Shown here: piece by piece, positions 36,480 through 49,109 of the stretch | Position numbering within the stretch: position 1 is the first letter of the stretch | Layout: each line of letters begins with the position of its first letter | NCBI GenBank assembly: GCA_018389105.1 | Contig: JACATO010000307.1 | Span: 1,017,001-1,081,000, forward strand | Source of the DNA: Nautilus pompilius | Lineage: Eukaryota; Mollusca; Cephalopoda; Nautilida; Nautilidae | Direction: 5' to 3' | Length of the DNA stretch: 64,000 bases | Made by a program: the position numbers and the translations under genes | The notes under the pieces: model-generated | What the model saw: only the letters and a program-made list of their open reading frames with translations | Database searches by the model: none | Told to the model about the DNA's origin: nothing

Positions 36480-37340
36480 TAACTATGGAATGGTGATCCA
36501 AATAACCTGTAGTACAATCTACAATTCATCCAAAGTGTTTAGTTGCCATTTGTCTTTCTCAGTAGCCATATAACTCCATGTAGCCTCAATGATATTCATA
36601 TTAAGACCTTCTGCATACAAAGGCAACTTTGTGAAGTGTTTCATCAACCTCTTTATGTTCCAGATAGTTTTTAGCTATATTAGTTGTATGCTTTGGGTCA
36701 TTCTGATGTTGGAAGATAAATCCTTGCCCAATGAGATGACTTCCTGAGAAAATGGCATGATGGATGAGAACCTGTCTATACCTGTCAGCAGTTAGTACAC
36801 CATTGATTTTATGCAAATCTATGACATTCTTGGTTGATACGCAACCCCAGTATTGTATTGATCCACCACTATGCTTCAATGTAGCTGTTGTACACTGACT
36901 ATTAAACCACTCCAATGTCTTCTTTCAAAGAAGTTGGCATTGGTTATTACCAAACAGCTGATACTTGGACTCACATGTAAAGCATAGTTTTCCAAGTTTT
37001 GTCATCGAACTGTTTCTTTTTTGTTGCTCATTTCAACCTTGCTGTTTGGTTGCCTTTTTACAGCAAGATTTTTGGTCAGCTACACATCCACTGAAACCAC
37101 TTCAGGCTAATGTGTATCTTATTGTTCTTGAAGAAATGTTAATAACCATATTTGCAGTTAGGTCATTCATAAGTTATCTACTGGTTTATCATAGATCACA
37201 TAGAGAACACATCCTGAAGCACTTAATGTCACTTTTGGAGAGTTTTGTCTTTCTTCCTCAATTGTATCTATTGTCAATAGTACCAGTTTCACATATCTTC
37301 CTCTCAGAGTCTTGCATAAAGCTCCCTTCTAAAACATGAA
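36480..37340 (-). pseudogene. Tc1-like transposase relic (TCB/Sleeping Beauty side)
   Basis: The clearest part is the minus-strand frame 36,915-36,601, with LKHSGGSIQYWGCVS, KINGVLTADRYRQVLIHHAI and FQHQNDPKHT. In living relatives the last motif is FQQDNDPKHT, so the second catalytic Asp is gone. Continuing down to about 36,485, a shifted frame gives MNIIEATWSYMATEKDKWQL, which retains the catalytic Glu and the C-terminal helix, followed by VLQVIWITIP. Upstream, 37,010-36,940 gives LFGNN in the position of the first catalytic strand; farther up only a stop-filled N-terminus is detectable. No inverted repeats were found. Confidence 0.75.
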
Positions 37341-37344
37341 GTCA

Positions 37345-38180
37345 AGCTGCATTTGACAATGATATCACTCTCTATATTTTTATAGTCCTTTTTCAAGTGT
37401 AGTACTTTAATTGCTTGCAAGATAGCCAATCACATTGTAGTATATCAACACATGACTGGACTATGGAGCATTTTATTTAGAAATGACATGTCTACCAGAA
37501 TCTGTTGCAAAAGCTATATCAATCATTTTCTGACAATTATAACCATTTCACAGAAACTGAAAGAAATTAATGGTAAAGTTTAGCATAACACACATGCATA
37601 CTCTTCAAAATGTTCCACTTCGTAACAAGGTCTTCCACATTAGAAAAGGAAGTTTTCTAAAACAAACAAATCAAAATGCCTGATTTATGTAGAAAAAAAA
37701 ACATTCTTACAGGCCAAAATCAAATGAGACTGAGACTTTCTTTGCATGTGTGTGTGTGCATGCGTGCATGTGGAAGGTTGTTAGCCTCTTGGTATTTTTG
37801 TGAACAACCTTTAAAAAAATAATCGAAAAAATGTTCCATTACTCTGTATTCTAATACTTTCTAAGTAAATCTTTACTTTTTTTTTATTTTACAGAAATCT
37901 CATGATGTTACTTATTGGCTCAAGCAAGCTACTATGCTAAAAAGTGAATAAAAAATGTATTTAGTTTGGCAATTTCTGAATACATTACTACGTCTAAATT
38001 TTAATTATTAAAAAAAAGAAAAATGTCAAATTTTCCCCTCCAGATGAAAACACCATCTAAATATACTGGTTTCCAAAAGTTAAACAAGAAACAAAAAACA
38101 AGAAAACAATATATTTCTAGAAAGATTAAGTATTCACTGAATAATCAACACAAACTCTTTATGTAACAACTTTCATCAAA
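37345..38180. other. AT-rich non-coding stretch
   Basis: Contains a short TG/GCATG-rich simple repeat at about 37,747-37,775. No gene recognised. Confidence 0.5.
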
Positions 38181-38186
38181 GGTATG

Positions 38187-39432
38187 TATGAGGTTGTTAC
38201 AGAAGTTTTGTCAGTTTTTACATTATGTTAATTTGGGGTTCATTTTTGCATGCTTGAGAAGGTGTTAGTAGATAAGTTATATGTTATTTTGTAGTGTGTG
38301 CTTTGATATACATTATGCACAACCTACGTTTTTATAAATCAAAATAGATATTTGTTTCATGGTTCTGAGTGAAGCATGGATAGAAATATTTTTCATGCCA
38401 TTTCGCTTCACGAGTTCAAACTAGGCCACAAAGCAAGCAAGGAAACTTGCAAAATTAAGCAAGTACGGGAGGAGGACACAGCAAATGAGAGTACAGTACA
38501 ATGATGGCTTGTGGTTTGAGTTTCGACCAGGAGATGTGAGCCTTGAAAATAGTTGGAAGGACGTCGTAGAGGACATCCTTCCAGCTGTGATGACAACCAT
38601 CTGAAAGTCTCAGTTGAAATCGATCCAAGAAAAGCAGTGCAAGAAATTGCTGGAGATTTTGATGTAAGCACTGCAACTGTGTCCTGGCATCTTGATGCAA
38701 TTGGCAAGGTGAAAAAGCTTGACATGTGGGTGCCTCATGATTTGAATGAACAACAACAAAACTGTCAATTGGACATCTGCTTGTTGTAAGAATTAAAAAC
38801 GATTTTTTATGACAATCACAAATGATCAGCACAGTGGATCAACAAAAACAAGGCACCTAACCACATTCTAAAACAGCCTCTACCCAAAGAAGATCATGGT
38901 CACTGTCTGATGGACTGTAACTGGTGTCATCCACTATAACTTCTTGCAACCTGAAAAAACCATCACAGCTGAAAAGTATTGTTTTGAATTAAGCATTTTT
39001 CATCAGAAACTCTCTCAACAACATTGGTGAACTGAAGAGACCCAATTCTGCTCCATGACAATGCTCATCCTTATGTTGCAAGAGTGACTCTTCAGAAACT
39101 GAACACTTTGGGGTACAAAGTTCTCCCTCACCAAGCCTATTCACTAGACCTTTCTCCAACATACTACCACCTTTCCAAACACCTTGACAGCTTCTGCATG
39201 AAATCCTTCTCCAACCAAGCAGCAATTGAAACTGCCTTCCAACAGTTCATTGACTCCAGAAATCCAGAATTTTTTGAAAATGGTATAAATGCACTTGTAA
39301 CTAGTTGGCAGAAGTATATTGATTGTAATGGAACTTACTTTGATTAATAAAATTCACATTCAGCAAAGATATGAAGTCTCATTGATGCAGTAAAAAACCA
39401 ACAAAGGTGTCCAGAATCTTATCCTAATAACT
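38187..39432 (+). mobile_element. Mariner element relic, cecropia/Hsmar1 (SETMAR-like) type
   Basis: About 1.25 kb is a dead mariner. The ends are eroded. A weak inverted pair is visible, with TTTTGTCAGTTTTTAC at about 38,204-38,219 and, complemented, TTTGTTGGTTTTTTAC near 39,390-39,405. The exact termini are therefore approximate. The coding content, described separately, is the best evidence for the family. Confidence 0.65.
38376..39347 (+). pseudogene. Mariner transposase pseudogene, cecropia/Hsmar1 type
   Basis: The plus-strand reading starts at an ATG at 38,376 and includes EDTANESTVQ followed by a stop. Frame changes then bring FRPGDVSLEN, the HTH-linker block AIGKVKKLDMWVPHDLNEQQ (about 38,699-38,758), and HYNFLQPEKTITAEKY. 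It continues with ILLHDNAHPYVARVTLQKLN (from about 39,043), YSLDLSPTYYH and a complete C-terminus ending CNGTYFD before TAA at 39,345. This order and the WVPHxLNE motif are those of the mariner part of human SETMAR. The segment carrying the first catalytic Asp is deleted. The second (HDN) and third (SLD) Asp residues remain. Multiple stops and shifts make it inactive. Confidence 0.85.
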
Positions 39433-39439
39433 AATTATA

Positions 39440-40020
39440 TTCAGGAAACCTGTCTGAAACTCAATGCAGGTCTATATGCAAACCAAATTATGGTCCAGAC
39501 CATCATATCTCCATCATCCAAGTGATACCTTTCCATGATGTTCATGGGATGGATGATTAAATGTTCCACGTTCCCTCAAGACGAGTATTAGCCATAAGTC
39601 ATGTTGAAGGTCTGATGCAATGGAGCCGCACTCCCATTGGCTAATGCCAATGGAGCCTGCAACTAAAAGACTCAGACCACGACGCTTGTGGTAGAATGCC
39701 ACAAGGACTGGACAGTGACTTTGGCCGGACACACACTAGCCAGCTTGGCTATAGGCAAACTTGGGCACCAACAAATTGGTGGAGGCTATAGGTCCAATGA
39801 GAGATTTACAAAGGCAGGCTAGGCTGGGCTGGGCCACTTTTCATAAAATGAGGGGGTTGTTACATTGAGGGCAGGCACAGGTGACTCAGTAGGTAGGCCT
39901 GGACCCACAATGCCCGCCCATGCTGCCAGGTGTGCTTGGAATTGCCTCCACAGATCAGAACCTACACTGTTTACATTTAGCCATTCCATCATCTAGTTCT
40001 GTGACTGTGTGGCCTCTACC
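39440..40020. other. GC-rich island, unclassified repeat candidate
   Basis: Composition jumps here, with GGGCTGGGCC, GGCCTGGACCCACAATGCCC and similar strings, then drops back sharply after 40,020. It directly follows the mariner relic. The minus-strand frame 39,732-39,514 is open for 72 codons but I recognise nothing in it. The abrupt edges suggest an inserted repeat. I see no terminal repeats, tRNA-type promoter or reverse transcriptase. Confidence 0.4.
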
Positions 40021-40024
40021 AACC

Positions 40025-41285
40025 AGCATATTTCCACATTAGAGAAACTTCCAAACAAGTAAGGCTACTCATTTGTAATGGTTCCCTTCAAAACACATCC
40101 TAAAAAAGCCAAAACTGATATGAACACAAGCTATTTTTAAAATGTTTTTCTACCAAAGCTAATTCACATGTTTTTACTAGAACATTTACACATTTTTTTG
40201 ATAAAAGGTATGTTACATGAAAAGGAGTTTGTGTTAAACATTTTTTAAAATAAAATTAACATTTTAAAAATGTGTTTGTTTGTATTTTGGAAACCAGTGT
40301 AAGAGATTGAGGTAAAATTACTTTCCCCAAACACTTAAGTCCACTTGATGAAGAAAAAACATTCCACTGAATCAGTTGATGTTTTCATGTAAAATCTCCA
40401 TAGTTATACTGAAAAGCCTAATAACTTTGCTAAAATTTGTAACAAATCTGTTTATTTGCAAAGAAATCAGACATTTAAACAACAAGCTTGTTAGTTTAGA
40501 AGTATAGAAAATTGATTATTTTTAATGGTCTAAAATGCTGCACAAATTTTATCCTTTAAACAAAAAAAGTTCACAGCTTCCATTTGAAAATATAAAAAAA
40601 CACTACAAATAGTAAACTAAAAGACAAATTTGTACATATTAACAGACTATATAATCTAGCATTTATTAGTGTACTCTAAATATTCCTGTTCAGTATTGCA
40701 AGGACTTTCGCATAATTTTTGAAGGAAAAAACCCTAGAATAACTTGGTTTGTAGAAGCTGCTAGGAATATTGCTTTCCTTCTAATAATTCTTGATACAAG
40801 TAAATTCAATCTGAGAATTTTGGCTAATGACTTAAAATAAACAATAAAATGAACAGATGAAGCAACAAATTGTAAAATGAGAATTTTATAAAAATTTCAT
40901 AAAAAAAAAAACAAACACTAAAGGATAGCATTTTTTCTCCAAAAACTGATTTAAAAAATATATGCAAAAATATATTCGAGAATGTTTATCTATGGTGGTT
41001 AAAGGGCCTTACTTATACTTCTTTTGTTGAATAATTCACAATGTTTTAATAGAAAACAAAAAAGAACATGATTAATATGGAAAAGCTGGTTGAAATTTGC
41101 AACTTTAAATGAAATGATGCATAGCAAACTCAACCTTTACATATACCTTATGATATAAATATGGTAAATGTTCTCATAAAAATATTAATTAAGTACCAAA
41201 AATTGTATTATTATAAGTTAAAATACAAACAAATAAGATAACATACATATAAATAAAAATGGTAGTTATTCAGATAGAGGCAGGA
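40025..41285. other. AT-rich non-coding stretch
   Basis: Nothing recognised. Confidence 0.5.
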
Positions 41286-41289
41286 TTAC

Positions 41290-42650
41290 CTGCTTCTTCA
41301 TCTGAGAGAAACTGTAGCCAACTTAATGCTTATCAGAGGAAGCTGGTTTTGGGCTCTTTTCTAGATGTTTAAAAAAACTTGTCCAAACATTGCTGGACAT
41401 CTTTCTTTTATTTTTGCTAGTATAGCTCCTTGTAGTGGTTAATGCCAATAATTATTACCCTGTTAACTACAGAACTTCAATCTTTGTTTGAATAATCCTC
41501 ACTGAAGATGGCCACTGCTGCTTCCAAAAACCTTTGATAATGCTTTTGAAGTTAATATTTGAGGAGCTGTTGATTCAATAGTTATAGCCTCTTCCTCAGC
41601 TTATTGTTATCTTAGCTCCATCTAATCCTCATTAGATGAGTCCTCTCTATTGGAATCAAGCAACTCCAACACATCCAGCTCCTCTTTGTCACTGAACACA
41701 ACTTGTTTGGCCATCTCCACAATGTTGCGCTTAATTTCTGGCACTGTCTCCACAAATCATAACATGTTTTGATACATTCAGACTAAAATTTTTGCCACAC
41801 ACCTTCCATATTTGATAATATAATCTCCTGCTATGAATCCCCAATGTTGTTAATGGATTTCATGATATTGTAGCCACACAAAAAGTCCCTTATTGTTGGC
41901 CTATTTCTACCATCTGTTTCCTGGATGAGCTGGGGGTGGTGACTTAAATGAGAGTTAAATGTGGCTAAAGCTCCTTGATCCATAATTTGCAGCAAATAAA
42001 TCATATTGGATGGCATAAAAATTACTTGAACATGTTCAAATAAGTCGTCAAGGTAGGCAAGATGACCTGGAGGAACGCCCAGGATAAGCAATTCCTTGTG
42101 TTCTAGCTTGTTTTAGGCAAAATATTCTTGCACAGCAGAGCGGAAATGCAAATTAAATTATTGTTGTAAAATTACCATTGATACCGAGGATATTTTGTTG
42201 GATCACCAAATAACAGGAAGATATTGCTTTGAAGAGTTTTTAGTGTCTTTGAGAGGTACACCATTAAGTGCTTATGCTTAAAATCTCCTGAAGCATTCCT
42301 ACCAGGAAAAATATCAGGTGATCTTTGGCTGATTTAAAACCTTGCATAGTCAAATCTTCTAATTTGATAACATCCCTGGAGGTGAGTACAAGTCACTTAT
42401 ATTATTCAAACTGCTACACTTCTTAAAATGTCCAAACTAATCATGAGTAGCACCAAAAGCTTCCATTTCTGAACTCTCAAAATATTCTTTCTTTAAGTTT
42501 TCAAAAAAACTTTCAGCCTTTTCCTGAATAACCATCAAACTACTCAGTACGTTAGTTGACTTGATCTTCAATCCAGATACTTAAAAAAACTATTTCCATA
42601 TTTTCCATAACTCCACTCCTGCTACAAGTTATTTTAGTAGCAGTTGAAAG
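41290..42650 (-). pseudogene. Tigger (pogo) transposase relic 2
   Basis: On the minus strand, about 42,550-42,400 gives EKAESFFENLKKEYFESSEM and FGHFKKCSSLNNI, the CENP-B-type second DNA-binding helix set. About 42,345-42,180 gives GFKSAKDHL and, in another frame, NASGDFKHKHLMVYLSKT, the family's NAAGDFKLKPLLVYHS block. At 42,091-41,831 a clean frame gives LILGVPPGHLAYLDDLFEHV and LLQIMDQGALATFNSHL, the LLLDNAPGHP and LLQPMDQG motifs. The catalytic Asp in the first of these is replaced by Gly. A poorly conserved C-terminus follows, including SFFKHLEKSPKPASS near 41,370. It is more complete than the relic at 21.5 kb but equally inactive. No terminal repeats were identified. Confidence 0.82.
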
Positions 42651-42654
42651 TTTC

Positions 42655-45600
42655 ACACTTTGAGCACATTTTTCAATTTTATCTACATTAACACATATTG
42701 TTTTAACAAGATAGGGGGCATCTTAAAACATCTAATTTTACTTCTAGATCAATACTTATCCTTTTCTGTTTCTTTTTTGTTAACCAGAGGCACAACTATC
42801 ACTTGTTGGGTATTTTATACTGATCTTATTTTTATAAGATTTTGATAAGGTTTAAATGATGAAATATGATGTTAAAAATTCACTCAAAACAAATAAGCAC
42901 AAACCAATTTGGCAAAACTGGATTGATGCTGAGGATACAATGAAGCAATTCAGGCTATTTGATACTATGAACATTATTACTCTTTGCATTCATGCATTGC
43001 TTAAAGTTTTTGAAAAAAAAATTTAGTCTCTTTACAAAATGGAATACATTCGCTAATTCATCATGACTTAAAATGTGATAATTTATAGTGAGGATTCACT
43101 GTATATAATATTTATGCTTGTAAAAGTCATAGTTGGTTTTATCATTTGCAAATTAAGTGAAAATTTAAAACAAGTAAATAAAGACATAACTGCAGGAAAA
43201 ATGAGTATGTAATTTCCATTCTCTTGACATCTCAGAAGCCAAAAGTATGATGTCAAAGCAATTACCTTGATCAATACAGAAATTTTTCCTTTAGCTGTTG
43301 AATCTAATCTAGGTTCATAGGTTAATAAGTACAAAAGTTATTAAAATTTCTTGCAATTACCTTTATGCACATTTGAAGAAAAGTCCAGCTACTATGTATA
43401 TAGTTAATGCATTTTGACTAACAAAACCTTTAAAAAAACATAATCAACTAATTGACAACTGCTAGTGAACTTGAAATGCATCTATATTTATGGACATTGC
43501 TAATGAAAGTAATATCCAGTTTCAGTACTAATTTCAAAGAGAATCAACTAACTGAGAAAAAGTGTAAAGATTAGCGTGAACCTTTAATGGTATCTGCTGG
43601 TATAACTAATAAAGCTCTCATGGCAAAGCTTAAGTTTCTTAAATCTGACAAATGTACAAATTAATACAAACTGATAAAACTTTCCATACACAGTTTAACC
43701 CACTATATCTGCTGCAGTGACAAACATATCTAACTTGCAAGTTTGTTATTATTGATTTTGATAATTTTCTTGAAAATCAAATATCCAACAAAATGTATGT
43801 ATTTTTATAACAGTTTTAATGTTAGCTTTTGAAGTATACACTGTTCATAGTATGAAGTGATTTGATTAAAGGATTAATAACTGTACAAAAAAAAAATAAA
43901 TGCAAAAATCTTCAGATTAATTTTCTATAGCCATGTGATTTCATGTTTTCAATGAGTCTAACAAAGTTATTAAAAACCAACATAAAGATACAACAAAATA
44001 TAAATAAAAGAGCCTATTTAAATGTTTATTTTTAAATTTTCTTAAAATCACTTTCATTCTAAAGAATGAAAATAAATACAAAAATCTGCTCCATAAGAAA
44101 TTGAACTCATTTCCTTGTTTTTCATCGTGTCCTATATCAGTACAGCAGATGCTACCATGAGTATATGCTATAAATTATGCAATCCTGGCTACATTAATCC
44201 TCCTAGAGATTATTTTTGTGGCTGATATGAGAGCATAACAGATGCACATCTTCAGTTGTGCTAGATCCAAATGTATAACTTGATAAGTGATATGACAGAT
44301 CACAACAACAAGCACTGGTAGATAGCCAATTTTAACTTCTAGCCAGAAACTGAATGACCATTGAAACTAGTGTTATAAATTACATTTGTTGAAGCAACAT
44401 CATTTGAAAATATTTTCAAAGTACAAACAAAACAAAAGCAGGTAGCTTCTGAACAGCTAAATTAACATTTTTTGTGGATAATACATATAGTATATTAAGC
44501 TACAAAACAAGGTCTTAGGTCAGTTCACTACTGTTTACATTTTTCTCCTGCTTACTTGAATCTGGACATTTCGCTACTTCGATGTTTCTCATGGATGTAA
44601 CTGAAGTCATCAACAAGGTTTTTTCCCCAGTATGTGATGAAGTGGTTAGTTGAGACATAATTGAAGTAGGGATACAAAAATTGGTTATTTCCAAAATTCA
44701 GAGAAACAATATACACATTCTTTGATGTACAATGTACAAACGGTAGCTAACCATGTCTTGGAATAAAGTCAGTCATATTTATTTCTGGAATCAGAAAAGC
44801 AGTCAGAGAAATAGTCAATATTTTGTCTATGAACATGATTCACATTACATGATATGCATAAATTTATATATTTATGTATTTATGAATGACATATTTATGT
44901 TTATATATTTACATATTTATGTTTAATATGACTGACGAATAGTGAAAAGCAGTAATACTGAAAAAAGAAAAGGAAACATTGGATGTTTTTTTACATCCTT
45001 AATTTTCGAGTAAAAAAACAAAAAAACAACAACAGTATTTCCTGAAGTAAAAACTGGTATTGAAATGACCCAGTAGCAAAATGTCCAGGATTGCAGCAAG
45101 CAGAAATGAAACATCCGACCACCACAAAACAATACTATAAAATTTGTAGTGCTCTTTTTTAAGTAAACCTATTTACCATTAGCAGAGAAATAGGCCCAGA
45201 TGTGGACACTTTTCTGGGTGTTTTTTGGTTGGTAAAATATAACAAATTTTTGTTCTGACTCTCAAACCACCATGGTTACCAAAAAAAGATTAAGGAACCT
45301 TCATCTTCAAATATCACCATGCTCAAATTTTCTTCTTGCCAATTTTGGTATTTCATACAAAATTAAAGTCTCTTTTTGTCTTTCATTTGCAGAAAGTTTA
45401 GTTTTTTTAACTTTGGATGTGTGATTTGAAGCACATGTTTACCAAATATTTAAAAGATCTATCCAATATTTTCTTAGTAATACTTTCTTTCAATTCTCTA
45501 GCTAATGTACCACTTGAAGTAAACCTATCCTTCTCTTAAAGCCTTGCTAAAACTTATTTGTTCCCTGTTGACAGTTTTCTTGTTGATCCACCTCCTTTTT

Positions 45601-48600
45601 TAGTAAAAAAACTGTCCAGTTTTCTGAATCATTCCAATAGTCATACTAGCAGTTTTTATTGTAAGATCAATTTTTTCAAAATTTTGAAATACAACGTATG
45701 AAGCAATCTATTTGTTTATCAAAATCATTTACACACTTTCCACACACATTTTCACTATTCAGAATTAGTATTTTTTGTTGAAAAACAGTGATTTGAGGTG
45801 CTGATGCATGGATGGCTATTTCTATATAAGGAATAGTTATGAAGAAATTCCTAGAAATCTTCAGAATTTTCTGTAATGAAAGAAAAGTTCTGAAAGTTTC
45901 CAGAACAAAACAAAAAAAAATAAAAGAAAGATCAAAACCATAATGGAAAAATCCAAAATATTCTGGTTGATAAAATTTTTTTTATTGTTGCAAATAATAG
46001 ATATTCAATTTAAAACTGCCAAATCTCATGTTTGGTATATAGTTTTACAAATTTTAAAATAATATAAATAGAAAAAAGTTTCATTGTGGGACAAATGCTG
46101 TATATCTAGATTGAAAACTTTAAGTCTAATATAAAAACATCATTTTAAGGAAGGGAAAGTCAGGCAAGTGGACTAAATGATTTCTCATGCCTTGCCTTTT
46201 CCATAAGCTAATGTTCTTAGCTGTCTCAATAAGTGGGAACTAAAGGATTCAAAAAAACATAATTGAAGATATATTAACAAGAACTGCCAAGGTTACCTTA
46301 AGGGGAAAACCTATGATGTAATAGTGTTTTTGCTTTTTTCTTGGTATGTATATTTCCTTATGCTAATAAACTGTAGTCAAGGTTAATAATAGCAACATTT
46401 GATTATCAGAACTTCAGCAGCTACAAATACTTTCTTTTGATACCTGGGCTGATATATTTAACCATAGCTACCTTCACAAGAAACTGTTTTTGGTATGCTG
46501 GTCAGTGAAAAAACTTAGGAGGATCAGCCCTGTTGGCTATGCAGGTTACCTCTATGCACATGGAAAATTTTGGGATTGAAGCTAGATGGTATTTAGCAGA
46601 ACATTCACGAAGATCCTCTTGCTGGTAAACACACTGGAAAGTTACTACTATAACTCCACAGTTTAGCTGAGGAAGTGAACTGGAATATCTGGAAAAATTC
46701 TAAGGTTCACCAAACTGAGTCGTTCCTCAGCATAGGGGAAACAAACACAGGCTCTCCCACCAAACAGCATACATTAAAGAGAGATCATTTAATAATGTTT
46801 ATATTAAACTTAAAATTTTAAAAAATGAACAATTAATAAAACTAGCCATTATAGCTGCACATAGTATATTTATTCAAAATACCTGATTCACTTTCTGCCA
46901 CTAACATTTATATCCAAATATATATTTGATTTAACTTACTTAGAAATCCAAAAAAATAAATAATGGTGACTTCAAATACCTTAGCTAATAGTTTGATTAT
47001 AAAAAAATTGCTAAGTGTATGTACTGTCGAATTCACATTTATTGAAATGTTTTCAAACTTCCATTCATTTGTGCAAAAATTAGTCTGGTTAATTTCTTTA
47101 GTAAAAGAACTATAACAAATGTAATAGCAGTGAAGGGAATTGGGGGAATAGAGATGTAAACTTTTGAATATATAAGGCACCAAACTTTGTAAAAGATTCT
47201 TTACTATAATAAGACTTAACTTCATTTTTATACAAACAGTAAACATCTTGAACAGAGAGAGCGATACAGCTGCAGACTATTTAAACTCAAAATGTTTATA
47301 TTATAGAAAATAAGAATTATAAAATTACTGCACTTATGTCAAATTTAAATTTACAGATTTTATAGAAATTTTTTCTTAATCTTTGAATGATGATGAAATT
47401 GTGATGGACAAATTTATAAACTCAACTGCATTTACAAATAAAATTTCAGAAGATGAAAATATATTAAAAGCTTATTCAGTCCAATTTAATGTACAATAAA
47501 ATGTCAAAAATGATAAATCTAAAACTTGAAATATTTAAATATTACATACGTTTATGTTTTCCAGTAAGTTTTTTTTAATAAACGAACTGTTGGGTAATCA
47601 CCACTTAGTGGCATTCATTAAAAAATAAAAACGTTCATTTTTAAATATTACATTTAATAATATAATGTAACTAGTACAGAGTATTGTTTACATAATTGAA
47701 AGAACAACAGAAAACAGTTGGATTACAAGTTTGAGCCTAAAAAAAAAATGTTACCAAGGATTAACATTTGATTTCCATTTACTATTTCCATTTATATTTC
47801 ATAACAACAAAACTCATATTTAATTTGCGTAGTGAAGCATTACCAGTTTTGCTGTAATATCAATTCAACTCGTGTCTTTTAATTGTCTAGAAATTATTTT
47901 GGAGTAATATCCCTTAATTGCAGAAAGATACACATGTAGTATATCCAAGAATTTAAGACAGTAAATGAATGTACTTTTAATACCTTTTGTAAAAAAGTAA
48001 AGGAAGACAGGTTCATATAATATCCTGATTAAGATCTGTATCTTATTGATTCCTTGAATCTAAACTGTCACAATAGATTATCTAAATAAATTAAAAATGG
48101 ATAATCAATATTTTCTTTAGTTTTAGTTACTGTAAAAAGTGCAAAGTATATATCTGAATATTAATTGCCTTAATAAAGTAGAAAAAAAGAAGCTATTTTA
48201 AGATGCTAAATAGCTTAATTTATATATATGTTAGATTTTAAAAAAATTTAAAAAAAGAGCAAGAAAAAATTTCCAAAAAAAAAGAAGGGTAAATCCTGGG
48301 AAAAAAAAAAAAAGTCTTTTTGGTTCTTTTAAGTGATAAATTTATTTCATGAAACTGTCAGTCAAAAATATCATTTCTACACAAAACATTTTATAAATTT
48401 ATTTGCCAATTTTCAAAAAAAAAAATTCTTGTGAAGATGATTTACTCAAAGTTTCTATATTTAGTTAATGCTAAATTTGAAATAAAAGCCCTTTATTATT
48501 TTTTCATCTTATTTTATTTTTTTTACTACTTCAGTGAAAAATTCAGGTCTCTTTGTAATCATCAAAGCTATCCATCAAACACTAGTCCTGAACTCCACAA

Positions 48601-49105
48601 TTTATGGGTCTACACATAGTTCTGTCCATATATGCATTTTCCTGCTCTAGCAGTCATGAGACTTTTACTTTTTTCCTTGATCACTTGGCCTAAAGTAAAA
48701 TGATATTCCTTTCATGTTGACCAAACGTTCAACACCATTAAATAAAGCCCTGATTAATCTGAAAAGAAGAGAGCAGCAAAGAAACTTTTAACTCAGCCAG
48801 AAACCAACCATTGTGGATGATACTGATTTCAGTAGGAATCAACTTGTGTTTAGTATTCGCTCAATCAATCACGTTCCCACAAGTCTTGGGGCTGTGTGTA
48901 AGGGAGGCAGAGACTGCACAACTGTGTTCTGGTTTCACAGCAAATCAACTCATATCTGATTTTGAATTCTAGTCTACTGTAGTTATTTAATAACACCACA
49001 AAACAACCAAGTCTCAATTCTGAGTATTTTTATCTTTAAATTCAAAATGTTGAAAATATTCCAATGTAATATAAACTTTTATTTTCAAATTAAGAACAAG
49101 CAAAC
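42655..49105. other. Long AT-rich non-coding stretch
   Basis: No exon, RNA gene or transposon recognised over more than 6 kb. It includes a local imperfect tandem repeat at 44,859-44,930 and a slightly GC-richer patch at about 46,480-46,770 that resembles an old insertion but has no readable protein. Confidence 0.5.
44859..44930. repeat. Imperfect tandem repeat of an ATATTTATGTTTA-like unit
   Basis: Variants of ATATTTATGTTTAT and TATATTTATGTATTT follow one another for about 70 bases, with no other signal nearby. Confidence 0.6.
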
Positions 49106-49109
49106 ATTA

